Source: JAAUQA01 sp036351435 (lineage in GTDB: Bacteria; Pseudomonadota; Gammaproteobacteria; Competibacterales; Competibacteraceae). From it: DNA of 16,318 nucleotides. Positions 7,305 through 15,219 of the stretch are shown here, in pieces; positions within the stretch are counted from its first letter, which is position 1; each line of letters begins with the position of its first letter. Location of the stretch: the NCBI GenBank assembly GCA_036351435.1, contig JAZBPA010000367.1, forward strand, positions 1-16,318, in the 5' to 3' direction. Both the position numbers and the translations under genes were made by a program. The notes under the pieces were generated by a model. That model saw nothing but the letters and a program-made list of their open reading frames with translations. It had not been told where the DNA came from and made no database searches.

Positions 7305-8592
7305 AAAAACCCGCACCATCAAAGTCGATGCCTTGGCTCGGGTGGAAGGCGAGGGGGCGCTGACTGTGCGGATCAAGAACGACGTCATTGAAGACGTTAA
7401 ATTCCGCATTTTCGAACCCCCGCGCTTTTTCGAAGCCTTGTTGCAAGGGCGCATGTACAGCGATGCGCCGGACATCACGGCCCGCATCTGCGGCATCTGC
7501 CCCATCGCTTACATGATGGGCGCCAGTCAGGCGATGGAAGATGCGCTAGGCGTAACCGTTACCGGGCCGCTGCGGGATCTGCGGCGGATGATTTATTGCG
7601 GTGAATGGATCGAAAGTCATGTACTGCACGCGTATCTGTTACACGCCCCTGATTTCCTAGGGTTTGAAGACGCCATTCGCTTGTCCCAGCACCATCCTGG
7701 TGTCGTAGAAAAGGCACTGCAACTCAAGAAACTCGGCAATCGAATTCTGGAAGTAATTGGCGGACGTGCGGTGCATCCGGTTAATTTGCGAGTCGGCGGC
7801 TTTTACCGTGCGCCGCGCAAAAAAGAAATCCGTGCGCTGATCGAATCGCTGCAATGGGCCGTCGAAGCCTCATTGGATACGGTTAAGTTATTTGCGGGTT
7901 TTGATTTCCCGGATTATCACTACGACTATACCTGTGTTTCGCTGCGTCATCCTGACGAGTACCCGATTACCGAAGGTCGGCTGGTGTCCAACTGCGGTTT
8001 GGACATCCCTATCCATGAGTTTCCGACTCAGGTCACCGAACAACATGTGGCCCATTCCAATGCGCTGCAAGGTGTTCTGAGCGGCAGCGACTCCTACCTA
8101 GTCGGACCGATTGCTCGCTACAACAATAACTTCCACCAGCTGTCCGATTTGGCCAAACAAGCAGCCAGTGAAGCGGGGTTAGGGCCGGTCTGCGACAATC
8201 CTTTCCAAAGCATCGTGGTGCGAGCTGTGGAAACACTCTATGCCTGCGAGGAAGCGTTGCGGCTGGCGCAAGCTTATGAAGAACCGGACGCCGCTTGCGT
8301 CGAATTGACGGTTCGGGCCGGCGAAGGTCATGGTTGTACTGAAGCGCCGCGCGGCATTTGTTATCACCGCTATCGACTGGATGAGGAAGGCTGCATTCTG
8401 GAAGCGACGATTATTCCGCCAACCTCGCAAAACCAGCAACAAATCGAACGCGATCTGTTCGGCGTGGTCGAGAAAAACCTCGATTTGCCCGAAGATAAGT
8501 TGAAGTGGCGCTGTGAACAGACTATCCGCAACTATGATCCCTGTATTTCCTGCGCCACGCATTTTTTGAAACTGACGTTGGAACGGGAGTGA
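7297..8592 (+). CDS. [NiFe] hydrogenase alpha (large, catalytic) subunit, group 3b-like
   Basis: This 431-residue catalytic subunit contains both Ni-ligand motifs: L1 RICGIC with Cys65 and Cys68, and L2 DPCISCATH with Cys416, Cys419 and His422. Nine residues (FLKLTLERE) follow His422; this tail would be clipped by the maturation protease encoded next. The ARVEGEG motif (14-20) is also typical. L1 continues as CPIAYMM, where membrane-bound classes have a His; a Tyr here fits group 3 enzymes. ATG 7297 is chosen because a GAGGAG ribosome site precedes it at the right spacing and MSKKTRTIKVDALARVEGEG is the usual start. An in-frame upstream ATG at 7204 lies inside the small-subunit gene. The stop overlaps the protease GTG by 4 bp. 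Confidence 0.95.
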   Translation: MSKKTRTIKVDALARVEGEGALTVRIKNDVIEDVKFRIFEPPRFFEALLQGRMYSDAPDITARICGICPIAYMMGASQAMEDALGVTVTGPLRDLRRMIYCGEWIESHVLHAYLLHAPDFLGFEDAIRLSQHHPGVVEKALQLKKLGNRILEVIGGRAVHPVNLRVGGFYRAPRKKEIRALIESLQWAVEASLDTVKLFAGFDFPDYHYDYTCVSLRHPDEYPITEGRLVSNCGLDIPIHEFPTQVTEQHVAHSNALQGVLSGSDSYLVGPIARYNNNFHQLSDLAKQAASEAGLGPVCDNPFQSIVVRAVETLYACEEALRLAQAYEEPDAACVELTVRAGEGHGCTEAPRGICYHRYRLDEEGCILEATIIPPTSQNQQQIERDLFGVVEKNLDLPEDKLKWRCEQTIRNYDPCISCATHFLKLTLERE

Positions 8593-9053
8593 GAGATACA
8601 CTGATCATCGGCGTCGGCAATGCATTGCGTGGCGACGATGGCTGCGGTCCTGTGGTTATTCAACGCTTAACGGGGCGAATCCCGGAGACTGTCACATTAT
8701 TGGAACACGGCGGCGACGGGATTAGCTTATTGCAGGCTTGGGAGGGTGCCGACTGGGTTATTTTGGTCGATGCTGCGTATTCAGGCGCAACTCCCGGCAC
8801 CATTTATCGCTTCGATGTTGCCGAAACTGAACTGCCACGCGGATTTTTCCATGCTTCAACGCATGAATTGGGTGTTGCGGAGGCAGTGGAACTAGCCCGC
8901 TCCTTGGGACGGCTGCCGGAGGGGTTGATGGTTTATGCCATTGAGGGAGAGTGTTTCTCTGCCGGTGCTGAGTTATCTCCGGCAGTTGCCGACGCTGTGG
9001 AATCGGTAGCGGGACGTATCGTTGCCGAGCTCAACTGCGTTCATACAGCGTAG
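8589..9053 (+). CDS. Hydrogenase maturation endopeptidase (HyaD/HybD/HycI family)
   Basis: This 154-residue protease removes the C-terminal tail of the [NiFe] large subunit after Ni insertion. The three Ni-sensing ligands of the family are visible as Asp16 (RGDDG), Asp61 (LVDAAYSG) and His92 (STHELG). The N-terminal LIIGVGNALRGDDGCGP is the family signature. Translation starts at GTG 8589, overlapping the large-subunit stop (GTGA), so it is coupled. No hypABCDEF genes are in the window, so the Ni and Fe(CN)2CO assembly proteins must be encoded elsewhere. Its last 23 bp overlap the 3' end of the opposing regulator gene. Confidence 0.95.
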   Translation: MRDTLIIGVGNALRGDDGCGPVVIQRLTGRIPETVTLLEHGGDGISLLQAWEGADWVILVDAAYSGATPGTIYRFDVAETELPRGFFHASTHELGVAEAVELARSLGRLPEGLMVYAIEGECFSAGAELSPAVADAVESVAGRIVAELNCVHTA

Positions 9054-11010
9054 GTAGCGCAATACCGTGTTTACGCATCTTGCGATATAGGGTGTTACGA
9101 CTCATATTGAGATGAGTAGCGGTCTCGGTAATATTCCACTGATGCAGCTCCAACGCCCGCATTAACGCCTGTTTTTCTGCATAGTTGAGGATATTAGCCG
9201 ATTGTTCCGGTGCTTCGGGTTGCACGGCACTGCGTTCTGTTGTCGCTAGCCTATTTTTTTCCGCTGCCTGAGCGATGACTGGCGGTAGATCGGTCAGCCG
9301 GATGACATGCCCCTCGCAAAGGGCCACTGCGGTACGCAGCACGTTGCGTAGCTGACGGATATTTCCGGGCCAGTGATAGGCATCTAAGGCTGCTCGGGCG
9401 GCTTTGTCTAAAGCAACGTACTGCTCAGCGCTTTCCACCTTCAGCAACTGTTCAATCAATAACCCCCTATCCCTCCGCTCGCGCAGCGGCGGTAACTCCA
9501 TGATCATCCCATTCAGTCGGTAAAAGAGGTCTTCGCGGAAAGCATCGTTATTAACGCGATTTTGCAAATCCTGGTGAGTAGCGCTGATGACATGCATTTC
9601 CACCGGTATCGGTGTCTCGCTGCCGAGGGGTAGAACTTCCTTATCTTCAAGCACCCTGAGCAAGCGGGTTTGCAAAAATATCGGCATGTCGCCGATCTCA
9701 TCCAGAAACAAGGTTCCGCCATCGGCCTGCAAGATTTTGCCGCGCCTGCCTTCACGGCGGGCACCCGTGAAGGCGCCATGTCGATAGCCGAATAATTCAC
9801 TCTCAATCAGATTTTCCGGAATAGCGGCACAGTTCACCGCAACAAACGGTTTATCGGCCCGCTCGCTCGCTTGATGAATCGCCCTGGAGAAGGCTTCTTT
9901 ACCGGTGCCGGTTTCACCGTAGATCAGCAGGTTGATGTCCTTATTCATGACCCGTTTGGCACACCGCACGTTGTAAGCGACGCGCGGATCATCTCCTTGC
10001 AGCTTATCCAAAGCCTCGGTCTGGGAGGGTCGGGTAGACTTGATAGTTTCCGCTGAGCGCCCCGTAGTGACTTGGCGCAGCGGGGCGCGCAAGGTGACGA
10101 AGTAGGATTTGCCTTTGCGGTCTTCCAACGGCCAGACTGCATGGGGTTGCTCGCGCTGGGAACGGCCTAACAAGGTATCTAGATTAATCGCGAATACTTC
10201 ACTCAGTGGAAGTTGGCGCAATTGTGACAAGTTACCATGACAGACCTGCTCCAAGGCACTGCGATTAGCAGCGAGAATAGCGCCACTCTCATCGAACGCA
10301 ATCATACCCTCGCTCAGCAAATCGACGAATTCAGGTTGCTGAGAGAAACGTAGTACCCAGCAATTGGTGAATTGTTTAAGAAAGTAACGATTTTCGATGA
10401 GTTTTGCCGACATCCCGGCCAACGCCAAGGTGTGGGTCTGACTGCGTCTGGAATCACGGCAGTTTACCGAGGACACGTCCAAGGCTGCCAGTAAATCACC
10501 GTAGGGATCGAACACGGGAGCTGCGGAACAGGTCAACTTAATATTGTTCACGCGATAATGCTCATCCAAATGAACGGTCAGTGGAAGCTGTTCGATTAGG
10601 CAGGTGCCGATGGCATTGGTGCCTTCCTGGTCCTCGCTCCATACCGCGCCACGCCATAGCCCGGCATGCATGAATTCATTGCGCAGCACCGGATCACTGA
10701 CACTGTGTAGAATGATACCGTCGCGGTCGGTCAACAAAATAGCGTAACCGGAATGGGATATCTGCTGATACAGATGATCGATTTCGGCACCGGCGATTTG
10801 TAACAGGCTTTCTATCCGCTCATGATGTTCTGCTAAGCGCTGCTGTTCGATAACCAGCGTCTGATGACGCTCTGCCGGCTCAATGGTGTGTCCTTCCAAG
10901 CAGCGTTTCCAAGATCGCACGATATTATCGTCGATACTAACTCCGTTGCGACCTTGCTCAAGAACTGAAAGGATCCGTTGTATATGTTGATTCGTGAGAT
11001 CCTTCGACAT
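9031..11010 (-). CDS. AcoR-family sigma-54-dependent transcriptional activator
   Basis: This 659-residue enhancer-binding protein has an N-terminal SWKRC motif (33-37) and a GAF domain (about 70-190) with EGTNAIGTC-LTVHLDEHY, typical of the AcoR/DhaR group. A PAS-like segment follows (about 225-300). The AAA+ sigma-54 activator domain (about 335-560) has Walker A GETGTGKE (365-372), GAFTGA (412-417) and Walker B LFLDEI (434-439). A C-terminal Fis-type helix-turn-helix (about 620-655, NITETATHLNMSRNTLYRKM) completes it. GAFTGA is intact, so it should contact sigma-54. Relatives respond to acetoin, alcohols or aldehydes. The divergent aor operon has a good sigma-54 promoter, making it the likely target. 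A GGAGG site precedes the ATG. The effector is unknown. Confidence 0.95.
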   Translation of the reverse strand: MSKDLTNQHIQRILSVLEQGRNGVSIDDNIVRSWKRCLEGHTIEPAERHQTLVIEQQRLAEHHERIESLLQIAGAEIDHLYQQISHSGYAILLTDRDGIILHSVSDPVLRNEFMHAGLWRGAVWSEDQEGTNAIGTCLIEQLPLTVHLDEHYRVNNIKLTCSAAPVFDPYGDLLAALDVSSVNCRDSRRSQTHTLALAGMSAKLIENRYFLKQFTNCWVLRFSQQPEFVDLLSEGMIAFDESGAILAANRSALEQVCHGNLSQLRQLPLSEVFAINLDTLLGRSQREQPHAVWPLEDRKGKSYFVTLRAPLRQVTTGRSAETIKSTRPSQTEALDKLQGDDPRVAYNVRCAKRVMNKDINLLIYGETGTGKEAFSRAIHQASERADKPFVAVNCAAIPENLIESELFGYRHGAFTGARREGRRGKILQADGGTLFLDEIGDMPIFLQTRLLRVLEDKEVLPLGSETPIPVEMHVISATHQDLQNRVNNDAFREDLFYRLNGMIMELPPLRERRDRGLLIEQLLKVESAEQYVALDKAARAALDAYHWPGNIRQLRNVLRTAVALCEGHVIRLTDLPPVIAQAAEKNRLATTERSAVQPEAPEQSANILNYAEKQALMRALELHQWNITETATHLNMSRNTLYRKMRKHGIALPTLYERS

Positions 11011-11129
11011 GAATTTTTTCCTCCGAGCATTGATCTTCGTTCACTTCCGGAAATCTGACTCAGGTATTATTTCGGGTGCAGCAAATTTCCCCAGAACGGG
11101 TGCACTATATTTAAAGTTTAGTCGCAGTG

Positions 11130-11148
11130 TATCGATTGCGTATCAATA
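11130..11148. promoter_or_regulatory. Candidate activator-binding palindrome A
   Basis: TATCGAT and ATCAATA are separated by 5 nt and form an imperfect inverted repeat (6 of 7 pairs). It lies about 100 bp upstream of the sigma-54 promoter, a distance usual for enhancer sites of Fis-type activators. Whether the divergent AcoR-like protein binds here is inference. Confidence 0.35.
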
Positions 11149-11152
11149 TCTG

Positions 11153-11168
11153 TGTCAAGCATGTGACA
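11153..11168. promoter_or_regulatory. Candidate activator-binding palindrome B
   Basis: A perfect inverted repeat, TGTCA-N6-TGACA, lies about 85 bp upstream of the sigma-54 promoter and 142 bp upstream of the regulator start. On the minus strand the first arm is part of TTGACA, a consensus -35 hexamer reading towards the regulator gene, though no strong -10 follows at standard spacing. Binding here could both activate the aor operon and repress the regulator. This is inferred from position and symmetry. Confidence 0.45.
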
Positions 11169-11248
11169 GTCATTCTGGTTGATTCGCAAAAACTCACCAA
11201 AACAATGATTTATATAATTTAATTTTGGAATGATTAGCTGCAAATTGG

Positions 11249-11264
11249 GGGTATGGTTTTTGCT
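11249..11264 (+). promoter_or_regulatory. Sigma-54 (-24/-12) promoter of the aor operon
   Basis: The sequence GGGTATGGTTTTTGCT has GG at 11250-11251 and GC at 11262-11263, separated by exactly 10 nt. It matches TGGCACG-N4-TTGCW at the GG, A, G and TTGCT positions. Transcription would start near 11275, leaving a leader of about 170 nt before the first gene. The divergent sigma-54 activator strongly supports the call. Confidence 0.75.
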
Positions 11265-11324
11265 CTTGAATTCACTGGAATTACCAGCTTAACTCCTGTG
11301 ATGACCTCAAAGAACCAGAATTAA

Positions 11325-11347
11325 AGACCTTGGCGATTTGTAGGTCT
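11325..11347 (+). other. Leader hairpin 1 of the aor transcript
   Basis: A perfect 6-bp stem, AGACCT with AGGTCT, encloses an 11-nt loop. It lies within the predicted untranslated leader about 50 nt downstream of the inferred transcription start. No T-run follows. Together with the next hairpin it suggests a structured leader. Confidence 0.45.
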
Positions 11348-11365
11348 CATCAGTTGGTCGCATCC

Positions 11366-11405
11366 GGCAGTTCCCGAACAGCAAACTCTTCGGGTCTATG
11401 CTGCC
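11366..11405 (+). other. Leader hairpin 2 (nested stem) of the aor transcript
   Basis: An outer stem GGCAG/CTGCC (5 bp) and an inner stem CCCGAA/TTCGGG (6 bp) are separated by an asymmetric internal loop and closed by a 10-nt apical loop. The structure ends 27 nt before the ribosome site of the first aor gene. It could be a control element, for instance one sensing tungsten or molybdenum cofactor, but no riboswitch consensus was recognised by eye. Confidence 0.5.
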
Positions 11406-11447
11406 ATCTATATAGTCAATTAATCCTAATAAAAGGAGGACCGCAGC

Positions 11448-11921
11448 ATGCTACGTTCGCTGCACATCGATCCTGAGAAATGTACCGGTTGTCTGCAGTG
11501 CGAGATGGCTTGTTCACTGGAGAACGAAGGAGTTTTCAATACCGCGAAATCCCGCATAAAAGTGTTCACGTTCCACGAAGAAGGTCGATTCGTACCGTAT
11601 ACCTGTACGCAGTGCGACGAAGCGTGGTGCATGCATGCCTGTCCCGTGGAGGCAATCAAACTGAACAAGCTGACCGGCGCTAAAGAAGTCGTAGAATCGA
11701 TTTGCGTCGGCTGCAAGGTCTGCACCATCGCCTGTCCCTTCGGCACCGTGAACTATAATGAAGACAGCGGCAAAGTCGTCAAATGTGATCTATGCGGCGG
11801 CGATCCGGAGTGCGCCAAAGCCTGTCCCACCGCGGCAATCACCTTCGTGGATGCGAATTGGACAGGATTGGAGCGCATGCGTGCCTGGGCGGCCAAAACC
11901 GACACCAGCGCCCGTGTCTGA
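11448..11921 (+). CDS. Four-cluster ferredoxin subunit of tungsten aldehyde oxidoreductase (AorA-like)
   Basis: This 157-residue polyferredoxin has four cysteine motifs: CTGCLQCEMAC, CTQCDEAWCMHACP, CVGCKVCTIACP and CDLCGGDPECAKACP, enough for four [4Fe-4S] clusters. It would wire electrons from the AOR catalytic subunit to the FAD/NADH subunit encoded downstream, as in the AorABC complex of Aromatoleum aromaticum. There is no signal peptide, so it is cytosolic. A near-perfect ribosome site (AAGGAGGA, 11433-11440) lies 7 nt before the ATG, suggesting high expression once the sigma-54 promoter fires. The protein also resembles electron-transfer subunits of molybdopterin oxidoreductases; the AOR gene 25 bp downstream decides the call. 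Confidence 0.9.
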   Translation: MLRSLHIDPEKCTGCLQCEMACSLENEGVFNTAKSRIKVFTFHEEGRFVPYTCTQCDEAWCMHACPVEAIKLNKLTGAKEVVESICVGCKVCTIACPFGTVNYNEDSGKVVKCDLCGGDPECAKACPTAAITFVDANWTGLERMRAWAAKTDTSARV

Positions 11922-11946
11922 TGCATTGTGAGCAGAGGTAATTAAT

Positions 11947-13806
11947 ATGGGTTGGCAAAAGAAAATCTTGCGCGTCAATCTCACCGCGGGCACGTGTACT
12001 CCAGAGCCCCTTAACATGGAATGGGCCGAGGAGTATCTCGGCCAACGCGGTTTGGCAACCAAGTATATTGTCGAGGAGACGGACCCCAAAGTGGATCCCT
12101 TGTCTCCAGAAAATAAAATGATCATGGCCACCGGGCCATTAACTGGCACCATGGCATCCACCGGCGGACGTTATTCGGTGATTACTAAAGGGCCGTTGAC
12201 CGGTACCATTGCCTGTTCCAATTCCGGCGGGTTTTTCGGCGCGGAACTCAAAAACGCCGGATGGGATATGATCATCTTTGAAGGTCGTTCTCCCAAGCCG
12301 GTTTATTTGCATATTGAAAACGACAAAGCCGAGTTATTGCCGGCCGATGAGATTTGGGGCAAGACCGTCTGGGAAGCGGATGCCTGGTTGCACAGCAAGT
12401 ATCAAGATCCCCAGTTACGGATTGCCGCTATCGGCGTGGCGGCAGAAAAAGGCGTGCTATTTAGCGGCGTGGTCAATGACTTGCATCGAGCAGCCGGTCG
12501 TTCCGGGGTCGGCACCGTGATGGGTTCGAAGAATCTCAAGGCGGTGGCGGTACGGGGAACGCTCGGAATCGGCAACATCAAAGATCCGAAAGCGTTCATG
12601 GCGGCGACTCAGGCCGGCAAAAAGGTGCTGGCGGACAATGCCGTTACCGGTGAGGGCCTGCCCACCTACGGCACGCAAGTGTTGATGAACGTCATCAACG
12701 AAATGGGCGCAATGCCGACCCGCAACTGGCAGACCGTGCAATTCGACGGCGCCAGCGCGATTTCCGGCGAAGCGATGCATGAACCACGCAAGAGCGACGG
12801 CAAACCCAACCTGGTTCGTAACGGGGCCTGCTTTGGCTGCACCATCGCCTGCGGACGAATTTCCACCATTGATCCCAGTCATTTCAGCGTGGCAGTCGAA
12901 GACAAACCCGAGCGCTATCGCCATGCCTCCGGTGGTCTCGAATACGAAGCCGCCTGGGCGCTGGGCTGCGATACTGGGGTGGACGATATTGACGCCCTGA
13001 CCTATGCCAACTTCATCTGCAACGAGCAAGCTATGGATCCGATTTCCTTCGGAGCTACGGTGGCTGCAGCGATGGAATTGTATGAAATGGGTGTCCTGAC
13101 CAAGAAGCACACTGGCGGTATCGATTTGAAATTCGGTAATGCCGAAGCGCTTTGCCAACTCGCCGAACTGACCGGAAACGGTGAAGGCTTTGGCCTGGAA
13201 ATCGGGTTGGGCTCCAAACGGTTGTGCGAGAAATACGGTCATCCGGAATTATCCATGACCGTCAAAGGTCAGGAATTTCCGGCCTATGACGCACGCGGCA
13301 TCAAGGGTATGGGCCTAGCTTACGCTACCAGTAACCGTGGTGCCTGCCATTTGCGTGGCTATACCGTTGCTTCAGAAGTGTTGGGCATTCCCGAGAAAAC
13401 CGACCCGTTGGTCACCGACGGTAAGCCGGAATTGGTAAAAGCCTTCCAGGACGCTACCTGCGTAGTCGATTCGGCGGGTATTTGCGTGTTTACCACTTTC
13501 GCTTGGACCCTGGATGACATCCAACCGCAAATCGCTGCGGCTTGCGACGGGGATTGGAGCCTGGATAGGCTGCTGGAAGTCGGGGAACGGATTTGGAATA
13601 TGGAACGCCAATATAATCTGGAAGCCGGCTTCACTGGCACTGACGATACGTTGCCGCCACGCTTGCTCAATGAGGCAGCCACCGTTGGACCGGCCAAGGG
13701 CCACGTCAACGAACTCGACAAGATGCTGCCCGAGTATTACAAAGCGCGCGGCTGGACGACGGACGGCCAGCTCACCGGCGAGACCCGCCAACGTTTAGGG
13801 GTTTAA
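11947..13806 (+). CDS. Tungsten-containing aldehyde:ferredoxin oxidoreductase (AorB-like)
   Basis: This 619-residue enzyme of the AOR family uses tungsten bis-metallopterin to oxidise aldehydes to carboxylic acids, or reduces acids with low-potential electrons. The N-terminus GWQKKILRVNLTAGTC is typical. GTVMGSKNLKAVAVRG (about 190-205) and the [4Fe-4S] site CFGCTIAC (about 295-302) are visible, with the fourth cysteine in DSAGICVF near residue 512. SGGLEYEAAWALG (about 330-342) is another family block. Full length fits archaeal and bacterial AORs (about 600-620 residues). A weak AGAGG site precedes the ATG. The substrate range cannot be read; the nearby alcohol-oxidising SDR suggests its aldehyde product as a substrate (inference). 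Confidence 0.95.
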   Translation: MGWQKKILRVNLTAGTCTPEPLNMEWAEEYLGQRGLATKYIVEETDPKVDPLSPENKMIMATGPLTGTMASTGGRYSVITKGPLTGTIACSNSGGFFGAELKNAGWDMIIFEGRSPKPVYLHIENDKAELLPADEIWGKTVWEADAWLHSKYQDPQLRIAAIGVAAEKGVLFSGVVNDLHRAAGRSGVGTVMGSKNLKAVAVRGTLGIGNIKDPKAFMAATQAGKKVLADNAVTGEGLPTYGTQVLMNVINEMGAMPTRNWQTVQFDGASAISGEAMHEPRKSDGKPNLVRNGACFGCTIACGRISTIDPSHFSVAVEDKPERYRHASGGLEYEAAWALGCDTGVDDIDALTYANFICNEQAMDPISFGATVAAAMELYEMGVLTKKHTGGIDLKFGNAEALCQLAELTGNGEGFGLEIGLGSKRLCEKYGHPELSMTVKGQEFPAYDARGIKGMGLAYATSNRGACHLRGYTVASEVLGIPEKTDPLVTDGKPELVKAFQDATCVVDSAGICVFTTFAWTLDDIQPQIAAACDGDWSLDRLLEVGERIWNMERQYNLEAGFTGTDDTLPPRLLNEAATVGPAKGHVNELDKMLPEYYKARGWTTDGQLTGETRQRLGV

Positions 13807-13825
13807 TTCCCTTTTTAACCGACAA

Positions 13826-13862
13826 CCCCGGATAGTCTCGGCGTAATGCTGGGCTTCCGGGG
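13826..13862 (+). repeat. Hairpin between the AOR gene and aorC-like gene
   Basis: A perfect 7-bp inverted repeat, CCCCGGA and TCCGGGG, encloses 23 nt and ends just before the ribosome site of the next gene. A run of five Ts precedes rather than follows it, so it is not a terminator of the upstream genes. It may stabilise the upstream message or lower translation of the flavoprotein subunit. Confidence 0.5.
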
Positions 13863-13881
13863 ATATTGGGAGGCAAGGACT

Positions 13882-15180
13882 ATGCAGCATGTGATTATCG
13901 GCGCGGGTCCAGCCGGTGTGATTGCAGCGGAGACGTTGCGCAAGCACGATCCACAGGGGGAAATCGTTCTAATCGGCGACGAACCGGAGCCGCCTTATTC
14001 ACGGATGGCCATTCCTTACTTGCTCATTGAGCGGGTGCAAGAAGACGGCACACACCTGCGTCATACGGCAGATCATTTCCAAAAACAAGCTATTGACGTC
14101 CGCCAGGATCGGGTCACGGCGGTGGATACAGTCAATCGACGACTGACCCTGAAAGGCGGTGATGCGCTGACTTATGATCGCTTATTGGTCGCTACCGGTT
14201 CCCGACCCATCAAACCGCCGGTGCCCGGTATTGATTTGCCGGGCGTACATCCCTGCTGGACGCTTGAAGATGCACGGCATATCTTGCGCCTAGCCCAGCC
14301 GGGGGCAAAAGTCGTGTTGATCGGCGCAGGCTTTATCGGTTGTATTATTCTGGAATCGTTGGCCGCGCGGGGCGTTGACCTCACTGTGGTGGAAATGGGC
14401 GATCGTATGGTGCCGCGCATGATGAATCAGACGGCGGGCAACATGATCAGACGTTGGTGTGAAGCCAAAGGCGTCAAAGTGCATACCGGGACTCGCGTCA
14501 ACGCTATCGAAGCCGGACATGCCCCAGGAGCGTTGCATCGTCTAGCCGAGGCAGTTGGGCTGAGTAGCGCCACCCCGCAACATTTGCAAGTCACGCTGGA
14601 TAACGGACACCAGCTGGAAGCGGATTTAGTGATTTCAGCAGCGGGTGTAAAACCCAATGTCGATTTTCTCAAACACAGTGAAGTGGAACTGGAGCAAGGA
14701 GTTCTGGTGGACTACCAGTTGCAAACCAATGTTCCGGAGATTTTTGCAGCCGGTGATGTTGCCGAAGGACGTGATTTTTCCACCGGCGGCTATCAGGTGC
14801 ACGCCATTCAGCCCACTGCCAGCGATCATGGCCGAGTAGCGGCGCTAAATATGGCGGGAGCCAATACCACATTCCAGGGCAGTTTCAACATGAATGTTCT
14901 GGATACTTTGGGTTTGATCTCCAGTTCGTTCGGGTTATGGATGGGAGTGGACGGCGGCGATTCGGTTGAACTGTGTAATCCCGACGAATTTCTCTATTTG
15001 AATTTAGAGTTTCAGGACGATGTCATGGTCGGCGCCACCAGCTTGGGTCTGACGCAACATGTCGGTGTTCTGCGGGGTTTGATACAAAGCCGGGTAAAAC
15101 TGGGCGATTGGAAAAGCAAACTCAAGCGTGATCCCAGCCGATTGATGGAAGCTTATCTGGCCAGAAACGCTTCGATGTAA
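13882..15180 (+). CDS. FAD/NAD(P)H-dependent oxidoreductase, AOR partner (AorC-like)
   Basis: This 432-residue two-dinucleotide-fold flavoprotein resembles NADH oxidases and rubredoxin reductases. The FAD motif VIIGAGPAG is at the N-terminus, a second motif VLIGAGFIG lies mid-protein near base 14320, and FAAGDVAEG near base 14740 is the FAD ribityl-binding block. In AorABC-type enzymes this subunit exchanges electrons between the ferredoxin subunit and NAD+. ATG 13882 is chosen because GGGAGG precedes it and QHVIIGAG starts the FAD fold directly. The in-frame ATG at 13846 would add 12 residues encoded inside a hairpin with no good ribosome site. The gap to the AOR gene is 75 bp. Confidence 0.9.
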   Translation: MQHVIIGAGPAGVIAAETLRKHDPQGEIVLIGDEPEPPYSRMAIPYLLIERVQEDGTHLRHTADHFQKQAIDVRQDRVTAVDTVNRRLTLKGGDALTYDRLLVATGSRPIKPPVPGIDLPGVHPCWTLEDARHILRLAQPGAKVVLIGAGFIGCIILESLAARGVDLTVVEMGDRMVPRMMNQTAGNMIRRWCEAKGVKVHTGTRVNAIEAGHAPGALHRLAEAVGLSSATPQHLQVTLDNGHQLEADLVISAAGVKPNVDFLKHSEVELEQGVLVDYQLQTNVPEIFAAGDVAEGRDFSTGGYQVHAIQPTASDHGRVAALNMAGANTTFQGSFNMNVLDTLGLISSSFGLWMGVDGGDSVELCNPDEFLYLNLEFQDDVMVGATSLGLTQHVGVLRGLIQSRVKLGDWKSKLKRDPSRLMEAYLARNASM

Positions 15181-15186
15181 TCACCA

Positions 15187-15219
15187 TGCCGGGGTAACCA
15201 ATAAGGCTTATTCCCGGCA
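15187..15219. terminator. Hairpin between convergent genes, likely bidirectional terminator
   Basis: TGCCGGG and CCCGGCA form a perfect 7-bp stem, with possible inner pairing of TAA with TTA. It lies in the gap between the stops of the aorC-like gene and the opposing TerD-protease gene and covers the latter's last codons. No long T-run is present on either strand, so efficiency is uncertain. Confidence 0.55.

Larger units (their letters stand above)
11011..11447. other. Divergent intergenic control region
   Basis: This 437-bp gap is the only long gene-free stretch. It is AT-rich in the middle (about 11190-11245), a usual feature of sigma-54 promoters that need DNA bending; an IHF site there is possible but was not identified. 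It contains the two palindromes, the -24/-12 promoter and the two leader hairpins listed separately. No small open reading frame with a ribosome site was recognised. Confidence 0.7.

Noticed and set aside
11225..11243. Second possible sigma-54 site, TGGAATGATTAGCTGC
   Set aside because: The GG to GC spacing is 11, not 10, which sigma-54 does not tolerate well.
12457..13242. Long open frame of 261 codons on the minus strand
   Set aside because: It lies wholly antisense to the well-supported AOR gene, has no recognisable domain and no ribosome site, and is a codon-bias shadow.
13846..13881. Upstream in-frame start for the aorC-like gene
   Set aside because: It lies inside a hairpin, lacks a good ribosome site and precedes the natural FAD-fold start.
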